This document shows, piece after piece, positions 1 to 7,067 of a stretch of DNA of 9,831 bases. Each line of letters begins with the position of its first letter. The stretch's first letter is position 1. The DNA comes from Caryophanales bacterium UBA7642 (GTDB taxonomy: Bacteria; Bacillota_I; Bacilli_A; RFN20; CAG-288), in the NCBI GenBank assembly GCA_002483745.1, contig DLIM01000005.1, forward strand, positions 1 to 9,831, read 5' to 3'. The notes below the pieces were generated by a model, which did not search any database, was not told where the DNA came from, and worked only from the letters and a program-made list of their open reading frames with translations. Both the position numbers and the translations under genes were made by a program.

Positions 1-639
1 CTTAGCATCAAGGTTAGAAAGAGGTTCATCAAAGAGAAGCACAGAGGGGTTAAGGATCAAAGCGCGGGCTAAAGCCACACGCTGCTGCTGACCGCCAGAT
101 AACTGGTTAGTCATTCTCTCTTCCATACCGGTAAGCTGGACTAAATCAAGCATTGCCATAACCTTAGTATGAATTTCTTCTTTAGTTAGAGCTCTTAAAG
201 AACCCGTCTTAGGATCAGCCATCTTTCTAAGTCTTAAGCCATAGGCAACGTTATCAAAGACATTGTACTGAGGCATTAAGGCATAGGACTGGAAGACCAT
301 GGCGGTATCACGCTGGTTAGGAGTGAAGGCATTGACGTTATCGTTACCAATATAGACTTCACCAATATCAGGTGATTCAAAACCGGCAATCATTCTTAAG
401 GTGGTGGTTTTACCACAGCCTGAAGGTCCTAAAAGAGTAGCAAATTCACCAGGAGCAATCTCAATATTGCTGTCTTTGACTGCAAAGAATCTTCTCTTGG
501 TCTTAGGATCAACATAGATTTTACTGACATGCTTAAGAGTGACACCCTGAGGCTTCTTGTTCTCACTATAGATAAGAGCTTTGTTCCTCATGGTTTTCTT
601 TTCGTTGTCTTCAGTTTTATTATTAGCAGAATTATCCAT
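1..639 (-). CDS. ABC importer ATPase subunit (partial, C-terminus outside window)
   Basis: This is the nucleotide-binding subunit that powers the importer encoded upstream, acting at the inner face of the membrane. The first 213 residues are visible. Walker A is GPSGCGKTT at 71-79, the Q-loop is VFQSY at 115-119, the signature is LSGGQQQR at 180-187, Walker B is LLFDEP at 201-206, and the D-loop follows as SNLDAK. The pattern fits the PotA/FbpC/MalK-type import ATPases. Those usually carry a C-terminal regulatory domain, which would lie beyond the left edge. Met1 is chosen because AAAGGAG (652-658) precedes it by 12 bases; Met17 lacks a comparable site. The start overlaps the permease stop by 8 bases (ATGGATAA), suggesting translational coupling. 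About a dozen extra residues (roughly 140-153) sit between the Q-loop and signature regions compared with the PotA layout as I recall it. The ATPase identity is certain; the substrate is not. Confidence 0.95.
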   Translation of the reverse strand, partial: MDNSANNKTEDNEKKTMRNKALIYSENKKPQGVTLKHVSKIYVDPKTKRRFFAVKDSNIEIAPGEFATLLGPSGCGKTTTLRMIAGFESPDIGEVYIGNDNVNAFTPNQRDTAMVFQSYALMPQYNVFDNVAYGLRLRKMADPKTGSLRALTKEEIHTKVMAMLDLVQLTGMEERMTNQLSGGQQQRVALARALILNPSVLLFDEPLSNLDAK

Positions 640-2437
640 TGTCTTTCTTGGCTCCTTTGATTTTACGACCCTTTCCTAAAAGACCAGTTAAGAAATCGAA
701 GATACCAATAGTAACACCAGCAACTAAGATCAAGATAGTAGCATAGGCAGAAGCAATACCATAAGCACCCTTGCCTGCAAACTCGTTGATTACATAAGTC
801 ATCAGCTTGATATTGGAGGTGCAGAGCAAGATGACAGCTGAGATAGCAGTAATTGATCTTACGAAAGATGTTGATAAGGATGAGAAGAAGGAGTCTTTAA
901 TCAAAGGAAGAGTCACAGTTCTAAAGACATGAGCGCTATTAGCTCCCATATCATAAGCGGATTCCTCAATTGATTTATCAATCTGTCTTAAAGCAGCTAC
1001 ACCAGATCTAACACCAACCGGCAAGGATCTAACAATAAAGACAATAATAATTATCCAGATGGTTCCGTATAAACCTTGCATCCACCCAGTATGGAAGACG
1101 CCTTTTACAAATCCTCTTATGAACCCTAGACCTAGAACAGTGCCAGGGATTGCCATAGCCAACATAGAAGTGAATTCTATGAAGCCTCGGCCAACAAATT
1201 TCCTCTTCACAATCAGATAAGCGATTATCATAGACATCAAAGCACACAGTGGTGCCGCTATCAGTGAAGTCAGCAAGGTAGCTTTTAAAGAATCAAGACC
1301 AGTACCTGTCGTGGCTTCCTTCCAGTTAGCTATCGTATAGACAATATCGCTAGTATCCATGTTCTGCCAAAAAGAAACCATGATAACTACTACATATAAA
1401 CCAATAACACAAATAGAAATAAAAGAGCAGAAAATCTCTAAAGGAATAACAACACTCTTATCATCAATCTGAATTCTGGCTCTGGTAGCTTTACCAGAAA
1501 TAGTAGCATAAGATTTTCTTTCAAAGACATACTTCTGAATAAAGAAGAAGGCCATTGAAATAGCTAATAGAATCAAAGACATAGCGGCGGCCTGATAGTT
1601 AGCATTAATTCCGTTGCCGCCCATTAAGGTGTTATAGATCTGCGTTGACATCGTTTCCATTGAGCCACCGATGATCATCGGGTTAGCAAAATCAGCCATA
1701 GATTCAATGAAGGAAACTAGGAAAGCATTAGCTAAGCCCGGTTTCATTAAAGGCATAGTGACTGTCCAGAAGACATGCCATCTAGAAGCACCCATATCTC
1801 TAGCGGCTTCCTCTAAAGAAGGATCAATGTTCTTCAGTAATCCCTTTAACATTAAGTAAGCTGTCGGGAAGAAAGTAATGATTTCAACAATCATGACACC
1901 AGGATAACCGTATAATCCCTGGTTCATTGATATGCCCCACCACCTATTAGTAATTAAACCGGAGTTACCAAAGAGAACAATGATAGCAATAGAAATAACA
2001 AACGGCGGAGAGACTAACGGCAAAAGAGAGACAATCTTAAAGAGTGCTCTCATAAAGCCGCCTTTTACTTTTAAATAAACATCGACATAAGCAAATAAGA
2101 AACCGACTAAGGTAGCGCCAAGAGCAACTACTAAGCCGATTATTAAAGAGTTCTTAATAGAGACCTGATAATTAAGGGTAGAGAAAATATAGGAAAACTG
2201 ATAAGTAGTAGTTTGATCAACACCGCCATAACGCCTTACAAAAGCATCCTTAAGCAGAATAATTAAAGGATAGATTGTAAATAATAATAGGAAGAAGATA
2301 ATCCCAGCAATTGCGACGATTGTTATTGGGTCTTTAAAAAACTTCTTTATTTCTATTATTCTGGCTTGGTGTTTATAGGTATTAGCATCGGTTATATCTG
2401 GTTTAGCATTTTCTTGAATTGTATTAGTTTCTGCCAT
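632..2437 (-). CDS. Fused two-domain ABC permease, AfuB/FbpB type
   Basis: This integral membrane protein of 601 residues forms the whole translocation channel as a single chain. It is a tandem fusion of two importer permease domains with about twelve hydrophobic segments, for example near 40-62, 97-119, 135-157, 284-302, 331-354, 387-409 and 563-583. Each half has the cytoplasmic EAA loop that docks on the ATPase: EEAARDMGASRWHVF from residue 209 and EESAYDMGANSAHVF from residue 491, both followed by a Pro-Leu. The segment ADFANPMIIGG (248-258) is typical of FbpB/AfuB-like permeases. An unusually long polar N-terminus of about 35 residues precedes the first membrane segment. The start is supported by AGAGG (2442-2446) with a short four-base spacing. 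It lies 78 bp downstream of the binding-protein gene, past a hairpin, and overlaps the ATPase gene by 8 bases. The substrate cannot be read from the permease. Confidence 0.93.
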   Translation of the reverse strand: MAETNTIQENAKPDITDANTYKHQARIIEIKKFFKDPITIVAIAGIIFFLLLFTIYPLIILLKDAFVRRYGGVDQTTTYQFSYIFSTLNYQVSIKNSLIIGLVVALGATLVGFLFAYVDVYLKVKGGFMRALFKIVSLLPLVSPPFVISIAIIVLFGNSGLITNRWWGISMNQGLYGYPGVMIVEIITFFPTAYLMLKGLLKNIDPSLEEAARDMGASRWHVFWTVTMPLMKPGLANAFLVSFIESMADFANPMIIGGSMETMSTQIYNTLMGGNGINANYQAAAMSLILLAISMAFFFIQKYVFERKSYATISGKATRARIQIDDKSVVIPLEIFCSFISICVIGLYVVVIMVSFWQNMDTSDIVYTIANWKEATTGTGLDSLKATLLTSLIAAPLCALMSMIIAYLIVKRKFVGRGFIEFTSMLAMAIPGTVLGLGFIRGFVKGVFHTGWMQGLYGTIWIIIIVFIVRSLPVGVRSGVAALRQIDKSIEESAYDMGANSAHVFRTVTLPLIKDSFFSSLSTSFVRSITAISAVILLCTSNIKLMTYVINEFAGKGAYGIASAYATILILVAGVTIGIFDFLTGLLGKGRKIKGAKKDNG

Positions 2438-2459
2438 AATGCCTCTGTTTAAATAAACA

Positions 2460-2483
2460 AGAGGTGGCTGTTAAGCCACCTCT
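2460..2483 (-). terminator. Hairpin between binding-protein and permease genes (attenuator or partial terminator)
   Basis: A 10-bp perfect stem pairs 2460-2469 with 2474-2483 around a four-base loop. It lies 32 bp past the binding-protein stop. On the minus strand it is followed by TTGTTTATTT, a T-rich but interrupted tail, so termination is probably partial. The permease ribosome-binding site comes directly afterwards. On the plus strand no T-tract follows. Such elements commonly keep the binding protein in excess over the membrane subunits, either by attenuation or by protecting the upstream mRNA end. Confidence 0.75.
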
Positions 2484-2515
2484 CTTCAATCGTGAGAATT
2501 TACTGAGAAAAAAGG

Positions 2516-3661
2516 TTAAGCTGTAGGAGCAGCCTTATTGACAGCAGTCATCCAATCAGTGACATAGTGGGAAGTGTTAGTCTTAGCATCATCGAAATCA
2601 TAATCCATAGTCTTAACAGAGGTTAAACCAGCATCAATAGCAGCCTGAGGCTGTTTGACACCAGTCTTCTCGTCAAGAACCAAGAACTGATAGGAACCAT
2701 TAGTGGCACCTAATTCAACACATTCAGGAGTCAAAGCGAAATCAACGAACTTCTTAGCAAGGTTAGGATTCTTAGCACCCTTAAGGATACCAGTAGCACC
2801 AACTTCAAAAGCAGTTCCTTCGCTAGGAGCACCAATGCCAATCTTATCGCCATACTTCTGATCTACCATCTGATAAATAGCATCATGTAAGAAGCCAACA
2901 CCGATGACGCATTCACCAGAGCCAACCTTCTTAGAAGCACCTGAACCAGATTTAGTGTATTCAGCAATATTGGTATCTAAGGATTTGAAGTACTTCATAC
3001 CCTCAGTATCATCATAAGCAGTAGTCTGAGTTCCTTCATTATCATAAGTAACCTTCTTGCCATTAGCCTTAAGCTGAACAATAGTGTTTACAGTGAGTTT
3101 AGCGGTTCCGGCAGTAGAAGGATGAGACCAAGTGATATAGCCTTTGTTAGCAGCAGAATGATATTTATCGCTGAGCAAATCAGCCCAAGAAGTAGGAGCA
3201 GTAAGTCCTAATTCAGTAAGCTTATCCTTATTCCACATAAAGCCTAATATACCCTTATAAATACCATACCAATAATTATCAACATCCTTGAACTTTGAAT
3301 CAGTGATGTTGCCATCATTAACAGATTTATACTTCTCCAAAAGATTCAAATTCTTTAAATAGTTGTAAGGATCAGTAGTACCACCGAAGAGAACATCGCT
3401 AGTAGGATTGCCATCCTCACCCTCAACCTTACTCTCCATTTCACCAGCACTTAAACGGATGTAGTTAACTTTGACACTATACTTGGTGGCAAAAGCTTCA
3501 CAGACAGCCTTAAGATACGGCTCTTCGCATCCACCAATAACATTGAGTTCTTTTTCTAAGTTGTCGCCAGTGGAAGAATCAGATGTCTTTCCACAGCTAG
3601 TCATACCAGAGACAGCAGTAATGGCAAGAATAGTAGCTAATAATTTAACGGATTTTCTCAT
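2516..3661 (-). CDS. Extracellular substrate-binding lipoprotein of an AfuA/FbpA-type ABC importer
   Basis: This 381-residue protein captures the importer's ligand outside the membrane. It has a basic start (MRKSVK), a hydrophobic core and a lipobox-like MTSC ending at Cys23, followed by a Ser/Gly/Asp tether. The mature part starts with ELNVIGG. It carries family hallmarks: SDVLFGGTTDPYNYL (from 88), GFMWNKDKL (140-148), ITWSHPSTAGTA (176-187), GVGFLHD (254-260) and FEVGATGILKGAKNPN (285-300). Databases often call this family iron(III)-binding. I see no Tyr-Tyr pair in the region where FbpA-type iron binders have one. His259-Asp260 and Glu286 recall, from memory, the hexose-phosphate contacts of AfuA. 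A phosphorylated sugar or other organophosphate is therefore at least as likely as iron. AAGGGGG (3671-3677) lies 9 bases before the ATG. It is the first gene of the operon and is divergent from the HAD phosphatase gene. Confidence 0.9.
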   Translation of the reverse strand: MRKSVKLLATILAITAVSGMTSCGKTSDSSTGDNLEKELNVIGGCEEPYLKAVCEAFATKYSVKVNYIRLSAGEMESKVEGEDGNPTSDVLFGGTTDPYNYLKNLNLLEKYKSVNDGNITDSKFKDVDNYWYGIYKGILGFMWNKDKLTELGLTAPTSWADLLSDKYHSAANKGYITWSHPSTAGTAKLTVNTIVQLKANGKKVTYDNEGTQTTAYDDTEGMKYFKSLDTNIAEYTKSGSGASKKVGSGECVIGVGFLHDAIYQMVDQKYGDKIGIGAPSEGTAFEVGATGILKGAKNPNLAKKFVDFALTPECVELGATNGSYQFLVLDEKTGVKQPQAAIDAGLTSVKTMDYDFDDAKTNTSHYVTDWMTAVNKAAPTA

Positions 3662-3684
3662 TGAGAAATTCCCCCTTGTTGAAT

Positions 3685-3703
3685 TGAAAGGAAAGCCCTT
3701 TCA
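3685..3703 (-). promoter_or_regulatory. Palindromic operator-like site at the start of the importer transcript
   Basis: A perfect 7-bp inverted repeat pairs TGAAAGG (3685-3691) with CCTTTCA (3697-3703) across five bases. Within it, minus-strand TGAAAGGGCTTTCC (3703-3690) is close to the general shape of LacI/CcpA-family sites (TGWAANCGNTNWCA), although the centre is GG rather than CG. It begins about 3 bases after the predicted transcription start, a position where a bound repressor would block initiation. A similar 14-mer precedes the LacI-family gene at 8886-8899. It could instead be a small 5' hairpin in the mRNA. Confidence 0.45.
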
Positions 3704-3712
3704 GTTATCTTA

Positions 3713-3740
3713 ATTATAGTTTTAAATGAGAGCTTGTCAA
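3713..3740 (-). promoter_or_regulatory. Vegetative promoter of the ABC importer operon
   Basis: On the minus strand TTGACA (3740-3735) and TATAAT (3718-3713) are separated by 16 bp, both matching the consensus exactly. The predicted transcription start is near 3706, giving a leader of about 45 bases. The -35 hexamer is also the left arm of a 6-bp inverted repeat with TTGACA on the plus strand at 3748-3753 (7-bp spacer), which may be chance. Confidence 0.85.
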
Positions 3741-3945
3741 TTTATTTTTGACAGTCTTTTACAAATATTTTAACTTTAGCAAGGAAAAGTCCAATAAATT
3801 AAATGATTTAAACAAATGGTATTGCCTTCGAGTTATTTTAATAAATTACAAAGAATTGAATAATTCACAAACATTTTCTTTGCTTGTAACCCATTTCATA
3901 AGACTGAAATTCTTAAAAACGCATAGTGAAAACATCCTTTTGTGT

Positions 3946-3951
3946 TATCAT
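3946..3951 (+). promoter_or_regulatory. Weak -10 candidate for the HAD phosphatase gene
   Basis: TATCAT lies 24 bp before the HAD start codon, with only a poor -35 (TAGTGA, 3924-3929, 16-bp spacing). If used, the leader would be under 20 bases. No clear Shine-Dalgarno site precedes the ATG; there is only a run of A-rich sequence with AAAAGAAAA. The rest of the 3741-3945 spacer is AT-rich and holds nothing I can name. Confidence 0.3.
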
Positions 3952-3975
3952 CTTTGAAAAGAAAAAATATATCAA

Positions 3976-4797
3976 ATGTACAAGCTAATTGCCTGCGACC
4001 TAGACGGAACCCTCATCAAATCTGATAGAACCATATCAGAAGAAAACATCAAAAGCATCAAAGAGGCCAATGATGCCGGAGTGCTTTTCGTGCCTACCTC
4101 AGGAAGAGGATTTCTTTCCATCCAGGTGACCGCCAAAGCCTTAGGCGTCTTTAACAAGAAAAACCAATATATAATCTCCTATAACGGCGGAGTCATAACT
4201 GAAAACTATCAGAACAAGATTCTTTTAATGAAAGATATGGATCATCAAGTAGCAGATAAACTCTATGAAGAAGGTCTAAAAAGGAACTTAACAATCCATG
4301 TCTATACTCTAGATCAAGTTTATATTTATCATATATCTAAAGAAGAAAAGGAATTTCTTAATGGAAGGATTTCCTATATCGAAGGTTCTTGGCAGAACCT
4401 CAATTTCTTAAAAGATCAAAAGATTCTCAAGATACTATATGAAAACACTAACTATGAATTCTTAAAGAAAATCAGTGAAGAATTAAGTATCACTTTGCCT
4501 TATCTTGCTATGTCTTTCTCATCAAAAAGATATTTGGAATTTAATCCCGAAAATGTCACTAAGGGAGCCGGCTTAGTCTCCTTAGCTGATTACCTACATA
4601 TCCCTATAGAAGAAACCATCGCAATCGGTGACTCCTTAAATGATCTTTCGATGATAGAAAAAGCCGGTTTAGGAGTAGGAGTCAACAATGCTAGTTATGA
4701 CTTAGTTCCTCACTGTGATTTCATCACAAAGAATGATTACAATCATAGTGCCATTAAAGAAGTAATTGATCGATTTATCTTCAATAAAGGAAACTAA
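3976..4797 (+). CDS. Cof-type HAD-superfamily phosphatase (subclass IIB)
   Basis: This is a predicted cytosolic Mg2+-dependent phosphohydrolase of 273 residues, a normal length for the Cof/YidA group. Motif I is DLDGT at 8-12, with Asp8 as nucleophile and Asp10 as acid/base. Motif II is PTSGR at 40-44, motif III is Lys196 in NVTKGAGL, and motif IV is GDSLND at 218-223. The 60-185 stretch is the type IIB cap that sets specificity. Relatives dephosphorylate sugar phosphates, FMN, pyridoxal phosphate or similar small molecules, and sequence alone does not decide among them. The gene is transcribed away from the importer operon across a 314-bp spacer, so shared control is possible. If the importer takes up phosphorylated sugars, this enzyme could process them, but that is inference from position. 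The start codon is clear from motif I, although the ribosome-binding site is weak. Confidence 0.93.
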   Translation: MYKLIACDLDGTLIKSDRTISEENIKSIKEANDAGVLFVPTSGRGFLSIQVTAKALGVFNKKNQYIISYNGGVITENYQNKILLMKDMDHQVADKLYEEGLKRNLTIHVYTLDQVYIYHISKEEKEFLNGRISYIEGSWQNLNFLKDQKILKILYENTNYEFLKKISEELSITLPYLAMSFSSKRYLEFNPENVTKGAGLVSLADYLHIPIEETIAIGDSLNDLSMIEKAGLGVGVNNASYDLVPHCDFITKNDYNHSAIKEVIDRFIFNKGN

Positions 4798-4862
4798 TTT
4801 TATTGTCTAAACCTAGCAATCCCTAGTCTTAAGTAATAGACAGCATAATTTCTTGTAATCGT

Positions 4863-4920
4863 TTTCAAAAATATAGAAAAAAGCAGAAACCCATCATAAA
4901 ACACAGAACTATTTTTGAAA
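4863..4920. repeat. 11-bp perfect inverted repeat with 36-bp spacer
   Basis: TTTCAAAAATA (4863-4873) is the exact reverse complement of TATTTTTGAAA (4910-4920), and one more G-C pair follows after a mismatch. It lies about 65 bp past the HAD stop. The arms are A/T-dominated, so chance is possible, and the wide spacer argues against a standard terminator. Confidence 0.5.
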
Positions 4921-5188
4921 CCAAAAAATAACTTGAAATTATGTAAAGCCATAAATATATTCGTACTTAAAAAGCAATAGTTTTGTTATTATCAAGCTTA
5001 TTTTTTTAATATTTCAAACTGTTTCGTTTTAATTTTGCTTAATTTCATTTGAAAGCAACAATTTTTAATTAATTTAAATTTTCTTGGTCAGGTTACAAAC
5101 AATCAAAAACGACATAGGGTCAGATAGAATCTTTATGCTTTTTCGATATAGGACAGTTAAAAGTTCATCTTGGCTTTTTATTTATTTT

Positions 5189-5225
5189 TAAAAAGAAGTA
5201 ATTTTTTGCTTTCCTCTTCTTTTTA
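5189..5225. repeat. 10-bp AT-rich inverted repeat upstream of the lipoprotein operon
   Basis: TAAAAAGAAG (5189-5198) pairs perfectly with CTTCTTTTTA (5216-5225) across 17 bases. The right arm contains a five-T run, so it might act as a weak terminator shielding the downstream promoter at 5255-5283. Chance pairing in AT-rich DNA is an equal possibility. Confidence 0.35.
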
Positions 5226-5254
5226 GCTAGTGCCCAAAGTCCTGATTATCTAAA

Positions 5255-5283
5255 TTAACATAAAAAGATAGAATATATATTAT
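5255..5283 (+). promoter_or_regulatory. Vegetative promoter of the M6 lipoprotein operon
   Basis: TTAACA (5255-5260) and TATTAT (5278-5283) are spaced by 17 bp, each one base from consensus. The predicted start is near 5290. It is followed by AAGGAG (5302-5307) seven bases before the ATG at 5315. No palindromic operator is evident here. Confidence 0.75.
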
Positions 5284-5314
5284 TTATATATTCGCAAACA
5301 CAAGGAGAACCCGT

Positions 5315-7063
5315 ATGAGAAAAAAGATTTTAATTGCAGCTACTACAATTCTTCTAGCTACTGGCTGCACTCAGCAAGTAACTAGTTCCTCTCCTCTTTC
5401 TTCCTCTTCAACAACGACAACATCCAATGATTCCACTTCAGTTTCTGCGATTACCTCTGAAGATAACGGAACAGCTACCGTCAAAATATCCAAAAACAAC
5501 AGTTCTACCTCAACAAATAGATATATCTCACCCAAAGACGTCAACATTCAATACACATACAGTGATTTGAGTGGGACGCTTTCCAATAATGAAAATGTCT
5601 GCCCTTCTATAGGCGATGTTGATCTTTTAGTTATACCGGTTCATCTTCTTGGCGGAGATGCCTATAAAACCGATCAAGTTAAGAATGATATCCGGAAAGC
5701 TTTCTTCTCTAAAACTGACAAGCGTTCTGGTTACTGCTCTTTAACTAACTATTACTATGAATCCTCCTACCATAAGCTTAATTTTGGCGGAACTGTTACT
5801 GATTGGTTTGATGTCACAGAGCATACCAGTATTGATAGTGTTGATGATATTACCTCTGGATCAAGCGGAACTATCATCTCCAAGATTCTAAGAAAGGCAG
5901 TAGCTTGGGCCAATCAAGGAATTGATCTTACTAAGTTCGATAAAAACAGTGATGGTGCCATCGATGGAATCTGGCTAGTCTATGATCATCTTGACTGGTC
6001 AACTGAATTCAATCAGCGATATAAGGCTGATCCCACCTATACAGGAAGCGACTTAAACGATGCTTTCTGGAACTTCACTTATTGGGATTGGGGTACTGAA
6101 AACGGCGCAGAAGGAGAAGACCCTACTACTTCAGCTTTCTCTTGGGCTTCTTTTGATATGCTTTATACCCCTTATGCCAGTTATGACGATAATGGCGTAG
6201 CTGATATTTCTAATTTATCTTCAATTGATCTAGATACTCACACCTTCATCCATGAGACTGGACATTTATTAGGTTTAGATGATTACTATGCCTCAGACGA
6301 TTCCACTTATCATCCAGCCGGTAAATCAACCATGATGGATCAGAATATCGGCGACTTGGATTCCTATTCCAAACTACTCTTAGGCTGGGTGACTCCCTTT
6401 GTCGTCTATGGAACAAGCGAAATTCTTTTGCCGACTGCTACCTCTTCTGATCATGCTGTTATTGTCATACCTTCTAACTATCAGGAAATCTCTGACATTA
6501 TTGAAGAACAGATTGATAATCACGCTATAAAAAACTACAAGTATGATTTCAATCCTTTCTCTGAATATCTTTTAATTGATCTCTATTCTCCTGATGGATT
6601 AAATGAGAAGGATGCTTTTGGCCCCTATATCTACGGGAGAGATACCGCCATGAGTGAGACAGGCATTAGAATCTATTACATTGATAGCCGTATCTTTAAA
6701 TGCACGGTTGTTAACTATGATGGCGGACAGAAGCTTTCATATACTGATGGTTATGTCTGGGATGGAGATAACTTAAGCGAGGATGAAGCTATCTTAATGC
6801 CTATCTCTAACCAGAAGACCGAGAATTCTTCTTTCCAGCTTCCGGCAGCTTTTGATTACTTTGATCAGATAAGACTGCTTGAGGCCGGTAGAATCAATAC
6901 CTTCAATAGCAATAAGGCTGCTACTAATTCAACATTATTTGATACAGAAAAATCTTTCTCTATTGCTGACTTTGGTTATCAGTTCTTCAATTCTAATTAT
7001 TCCTATAACTCAGGTACGGCTTTACCATTTATTGTATCTGTTTCTACCTTAAAAGGAATCTAA
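5315..7063 (+). CDS. Surface lipoprotein with M6-like zinc metalloprotease domain
   Basis: This is a predicted extracellular, membrane-anchored peptidase of 582 residues. The signal peptide ends in lipobox LATGC (Cys18), followed by a Ser/Thr-rich tether to about residue 68. The protease domain starts near DLLVIPVHLL (103-112) and includes SYHKLNFGGTVTDWFDV (151-167). A calcium-loop-like DKNSDGAIDG (209-218) precedes the active site HETGHLLGLDDYY (313-325). His313 and His317 should bind zinc, Glu314 be catalytic, and Asp323 be the likely third ligand. TMMD (339-342) may form the Met-turn, and SYSKLLLGWVTP (350-361) is typical of M6 (immune inhibitor A-like) domains. A beta-rich C-terminal region of about 200 residues follows without a recognised repeat. 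All visible catalytic residues are intact. Substrate and role (nutrition, host mucus or bacterial targets) are unknown. It is the first gene of a two-gene operon with its own paralogue. Confidence 0.88.
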   Translation: MRKKILIAATTILLATGCTQQVTSSSPLSSSSTTTTSNDSTSVSAITSEDNGTATVKISKNNSSTSTNRYISPKDVNIQYTYSDLSGTLSNNENVCPSIGDVDLLVIPVHLLGGDAYKTDQVKNDIRKAFFSKTDKRSGYCSLTNYYYESSYHKLNFGGTVTDWFDVTEHTSIDSVDDITSGSSGTIISKILRKAVAWANQGIDLTKFDKNSDGAIDGIWLVYDHLDWSTEFNQRYKADPTYTGSDLNDAFWNFTYWDWGTENGAEGEDPTTSAFSWASFDMLYTPYASYDDNGVADISNLSSIDLDTHTFIHETGHLLGLDDYYASDDSTYHPAGKSTMMDQNIGDLDSYSKLLLGWVTPFVVYGTSEILLPTATSSDHAVIVIPSNYQEISDIIEEQIDNHAIKNYKYDFNPFSEYLLIDLYSPDGLNEKDAFGPYIYGRDTAMSETGIRIYYIDSRIFKCTVVNYDGGQKLSYTDGYVWDGDNLSEDEAILMPISNQKTENSSFQLPAAFDYFDQIRLLEAGRINTFNSNKAATNSTLFDTEKSFSIADFGYQFFNSNYSYNSGTALPFIVSVSTLKGI

Positions 7064-7067
7064 AGAC

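Larger units (their letters stand above)
4798..5254. other. AT-rich intergenic spacer without a recognisable gene
   Basis: There is no coding pattern, tRNA or mobile-element signature that I can recognise. No convincing terminator follows the HAD gene; GTCTA (4805-4809) and TAGAC (4837-4841) pair only weakly across a long loop. Two inverted repeats are listed separately. A short open stretch through about 5090-5185 lacks a ribosome-binding site and resembles nothing I know. Confidence 0.6.

Noticed and set aside
1029..1859. Short open frames inside the permease gene (1029-1247 minus, 1671-1859 plus)
   Set aside because: They overlap a strongly supported membrane-protein gene, have no ribosome-binding site and encode nothing family-like.
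3471..3713. 80-codon plus-strand open frame antisense to the binding-protein start
   Set aside because: It runs opposite to a clear signal-peptide coding region and promoter, and shows no protein-like features.
3748..3776. Plus-strand TTGACA as a promoter for the HAD gene
   Set aside because: No acceptable -10 lies 16-18 bp downstream (only TAACTT). The hexamer is better seen as part of a small inverted repeat with the opposite promoter.
3748..3957. 69-codon plus-strand open frame in the divergent spacer
   Set aside because: There is no ribosome-binding site and the composition follows the AT-rich spacer. It ends just before the HAD gene and resembles no known protein.
3972..4157. 61-codon minus-strand open frame antisense to the HAD gene
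   Set aside because: It is the shadow of motifs I and II of the phosphatase and has no independent support.
5090..5185. Possible transposase remnant in the spacer before the protease gene
   Set aside because: A short open stretch exists, but its translation matches no transposase motif I know. No terminal repeats or catalytic residues are visible.
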